In this document: positions 62,226-64,000 of the stretch, one piece after another
Position numbering within the stretch: position 1 is the first letter of the stretch
Layout of the letters: every line of letters begins with the position of its first letter
Assembly (NCBI GenBank): GCA_002423435.1
Contig: DIWE01000018.1
Location: 133,717-197,716 of the forward strand
Source: Clostridiales bacterium UBA6114
Lineage (GTDB): Bacteria; Bacillota; Clostridia; Oscillospirales; Butyricicoccaceae
DNA length: 64,000 nt
Reading direction: 5' to 3'
Made by a program: the position numbers and the translations under genes
The notes under the pieces: generated by a model
Databases searched by the model: none
Seen by the model: the letters and a program-made list of their open reading frames with translations, nothing else
What the model was told of the DNA's origin: nothing

Positions 62226-63386
62226 ATGAATTTCGACTACTTTATGCCAACAAAACTTATCTTTGGGGCAGGCAGTCTGCAGCGGCTGGGTACCGAGCCG
62301 CTTCCCGGAAAGCATGCCCTGATAGTAATCTCAAGCGGAAAGTCCATGCGCAAGTATGGGTATCTCGACCGTGTGATTAAACTATTGCGGCAAAATGGCG
62401 CAGACAGCGTCGTTTTCGACAAAATTCTTCCCAACCCAATCGACCGCCATGTTATGGAAGGAGCGGCGCTTGCGCGAGAACGGCACTGTGATTTCGTCGT
62501 AGGACTGGGCGGGGGAAGCAGTATTGACTCGGCAAAATGCATCGCGATGATGAGCGTTAACGAAGGAGAACTTTGGGACTATATTTCCGGTGGAAGCGGC
62601 AAGGCTCGACCTGTAAAAAACCAGCCTCTTCCGATAATCGCCATCACTACCACAGCCGGAACGGGAACGGAGGCCGACCCTTGGGCCGTTACTACCCGAA
62701 CGAAAACGGGAGAAAAGATCGGCTTTGGGTTTGGCGGTACCTTCCCTCTGTTTTCGATCATTGATTCCGAGTTGATACAAACCGTACCTGTCAATCTGGC
62801 AATATTTCAAGCTTTTGACGCACTCTTTCATTCGACCGAAGGGTATATCGCAAAAACGGCCAATCCAATCAGCGATCTGTTAGCCCTCAAGGCAGTCGAG
62901 GGCGTATTTACTTATCTTCCCAAAATTTTGCTTGATCCCGGTGACAAAGAGGCGTGGTCTTATATTGCCTTGAGTAACACACTGTCCGGCATCGTTGAGA
63001 GTATCTCCTCCTGTACCTCCGAACACGCAATCGAGCATGCGATGAGCGGATATCATCCTGAATTAACCCATGGTGCGGGATTGATAGCCATTTCGCTGGC
63101 ATATTATTCGTTTTTTGCGAACAAGGTGCCCCAACGGATGATTCAACTTGCTCGGGCTGCCGGAAAAACAGATGCACGCAATCCGCAGGACTTTATTCAC
63201 GCGTTGGCAGAACTTGAGCAGCGGTGCGGGGTGAATGAGATCCGTCTATCCGACTATGGCGTAGAAAACGATCCTTCCAAATATGCCGCCCATGCGCGGC
63301 ATATTATGCCGGGCCTGTTTTCGGCCGACCCATATCCGCTTACAGAGGGCGATGTTGCCGAAATTATCCGAAAGTCTTATTGCTAA
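62226..63386 (+). CDS. Iron-containing alcohol dehydrogenase
   Basis: A 386-aa group III alcohol dehydrogenase. The nucleotide site is VVGLGGGSSIDSAKCIAMM, then TTAGTGTEADPWAVTT. Metal ligands lie in FQAFDALFHSTEGYIAK and SEHAIEHAMSGYHPELTHGAGL. Related to fucose/1,3-propanediol oxidoreductases. GAGGAG precedes the ATG. It is divergent to the transketolase operon, sharing a sigma-54 control region, so it likely reduces an aldehyde from the same pathway. Confidence 0.92.
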   Translation: MNFDYFMPTKLIFGAGSLQRLGTEPLPGKHALIVISSGKSMRKYGYLDRVIKLLRQNGADSVVFDKILPNPIDRHVMEGAALARERHCDFVVGLGGGSSIDSAKCIAMMSVNEGELWDYISGGSGKARPVKNQPLPIIAITTTAGTGTEADPWAVTTRTKTGEKIGFGFGGTFPLFSIIDSELIQTVPVNLAIFQAFDALFHSTEGYIAKTANPISDLLALKAVEGVFTYLPKILLDPGDKEAWSYIALSNTLSGIVESISSCTSEHAIEHAMSGYHPELTHGAGLIAISLAYYSFFANKVPQRMIQLARAAGKTDARNPQDFIHALAELEQRCGVNEIRLSDYGVENDPSKYAAHARHIMPGLFSADPYPLTEGDVAEIIRKSYC

Positions 63387-63392
63387 CCCGAG

Positions 63393-63440
63393 GCTCAAAC
63401 AAAAAGCGTCCGTTGATCAACGGACGCTTTTTGTTTGAGC
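63393..63440. terminator. Perfect bidirectional terminator
   Basis: A 48-bp perfect palindrome (24-bp arms meeting at TGATCA), containing AACAAAAAGCGTCCGTTGA. It separates the convergent alcohol dehydrogenase and regulator genes. Confidence 0.85.
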
Positions 63441-63444
63441 AAAT

Positions 63445-64000
63445 TCAACTGTCTTCGCGGATAACATTGGACTGCCTGCGGTAATCCTTGAGGTTTATTC
63501 TAAAACGGTCTAACCGGCGATAGAGAGTGGCCCGGTTGATTTTCAGTGTCGCAGCGGCAACGGCTACGTTATAGTCAGCCTCTTTCAAAATTCTGATTAG
63601 ATTTTCACGCTGGTCCAAAGTGTATTCGTTTTTAGCCTCTTGGGAAATGGATTCCGGCCCAGATAGAGTGAATTGCCTTATCCGGTTTCCCACGGCATTT
63701 TGAGACAGATGCTCCACCTCGATCGTGCGGCTGCCGCCGCTGCAATAATAGGCACATATCATGGCGTTTTGCAGTTCCCGGACATTTCCGGGCCAATCAT
63801 ATCCATCGAGACAATTAATGCAGGCCGGGCTGATCCGTTTAGGAGTAGGGAGGCCGTCGGGCCCGTGGTTCAGCCCTTGTATAAAATACTCGGCCAGCAA
63901 AGGGATATCCCCCTTGCGGCTGCGCAAGGGAGGGATAAAAAAGGTCAGTACATTGATTCGATAGTACAGGTCCGCCCGAAAGCGATAGTTTTCGATTTCT
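63445..64000 (-). CDS. Sigma-54-dependent activator, C-terminal part (cut by window edge)
   Basis: The open frame continues beyond the right edge. Seen are the end of the AAA domain (NYRFRADLYYRINVLTFFIPPLRSRKGDIPLLAEYF, then GYDWPGNVRELQNAMICAYYC) and a Fis-type HTH (LIRILKEADYNVAVAAATLKINRATLYRRLDRF). These are NtrC-family activators of sigma-54 polymerase. The GAFTGA loop lies outside the window. It is the likely activator of the two -24/-12 promoters at 61863 and 62092 through the inverted repeat at 61946-61994. Confidence 0.9.
   Translation of the reverse strand, partial: EIENYRFRADLYYRINVLTFFIPPLRSRKGDIPLLAEYFIQGLNHGPDGLPTPKRISPACINCLDGYDWPGNVRELQNAMICAYYCSGGSRTIEVEHLSQNAVGNRIRQFTLSGPESISQEAKNEYTLDQRENLIRILKEADYNVAVAAATLKINRATLYRRLDRFRINLKDYRRQSNVIREDS

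Overview
The window reads as one contig of a spore-forming, anaerobic member of the Clostridia, possibly an Oscillospiraceae-like lineage. Supporting genes are sleB, spmA/spmB, an AbrB-type regulator, a ferredoxin, the ctsR-mcsA-mcsB-clpC operon, and paired glutamyl- and glutaminyl-tRNA synthetases. The core genes are GC-rich. Several blocks are visibly more A+T-rich: the island at 11-22 kb and, less strongly, the catabolic loci at 25.6-39.6 kb and 57.5-63.4 kb. The species cannot be named from sequence alone.

Layout. 1-5.7 kb is housekeeping and sporulation: rny (cut by the left edge), sleB, a tRNA-modifying-type methyltransferase, rsmI, spmAB, an abrB-like gene and a ferredoxin. An unusual run of stem-loops lies between the last two. 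5.9-10.9 kb is the CtsR-controlled protein quality control operon, with a probable miniature inverted-repeat element between ctsR and mcsA. At 11.1 kb a tRNA-Arg(CCT) gene is the target of what look like tandem integrations. Its 3' end plus terminator recurs at 22.06 kb (143-bp direct repeat) and again, shorter, at 25.49 kb.

The island. The first segment (11.2-22.1 kb) holds a decayed integrase, an ECF sigma factor with a DUF4179-type partner, an AbiEi/AbiEii toxin-antitoxin pair, and a tightly overlapping four-gene operon. That operon encodes a type I DNA methyltransferase (HsdM), a specificity subunit (HsdS) with an unusual C-terminal extension, an ABC/SMC-like AAA ATPase and an HNH nuclease. 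No HsdR is present. The natural reading is a defence system in which a Septu-like ATPase/HNH pair takes the place of the type I motor-nuclease. This is the most interesting locus in the window. The second segment (22.3-25.3 kb) holds a two-component system and an exported protein.

Catabolism. 25.6-39.6 kb is a C4 sugar-acid locus: a PrpR-N regulator lacking the sigma-54 contact loop, an Asp/Glu racemase-like enzyme, a cupin, a TRAP transporter, an UlaG-like hydrolase, a tripartite tricarboxylate-type transporter, PdxA2, a zinc dehydrogenase and a DUF1537 kinase. Kinase plus PdxA2 predicts D-threonate (or a related acid) converted to DHAP. 39.7-52.5 kb is a hexonate/hexuronate locus: UxuA, two unrelated fructuronate-reductase-type enzymes, a zinc dehydrogenase, a second TRAP transporter, a pentulose/hexulose-phosphate epimerase, GntR and IclR regulators, KDG kinase, and a KDPG aldolase fused to a VOC domain. 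52.8-56.9 kb holds a GDT1-type cation transporter and gltX-glnS. 57.5-64 kb is a polyol- or sugar-type locus: a GPH symporter, an MDR dehydrogenase, a split transketolase, an iron alcohol dehydrogenase and a sigma-54 activator. Its divergent promoters both match sigma-54 -24/-12 elements and flank a 19-bp perfect inverted repeat, the likely activator site.

All calls come from reading the sequence. No database search was run, so family names rest on motif recognition.
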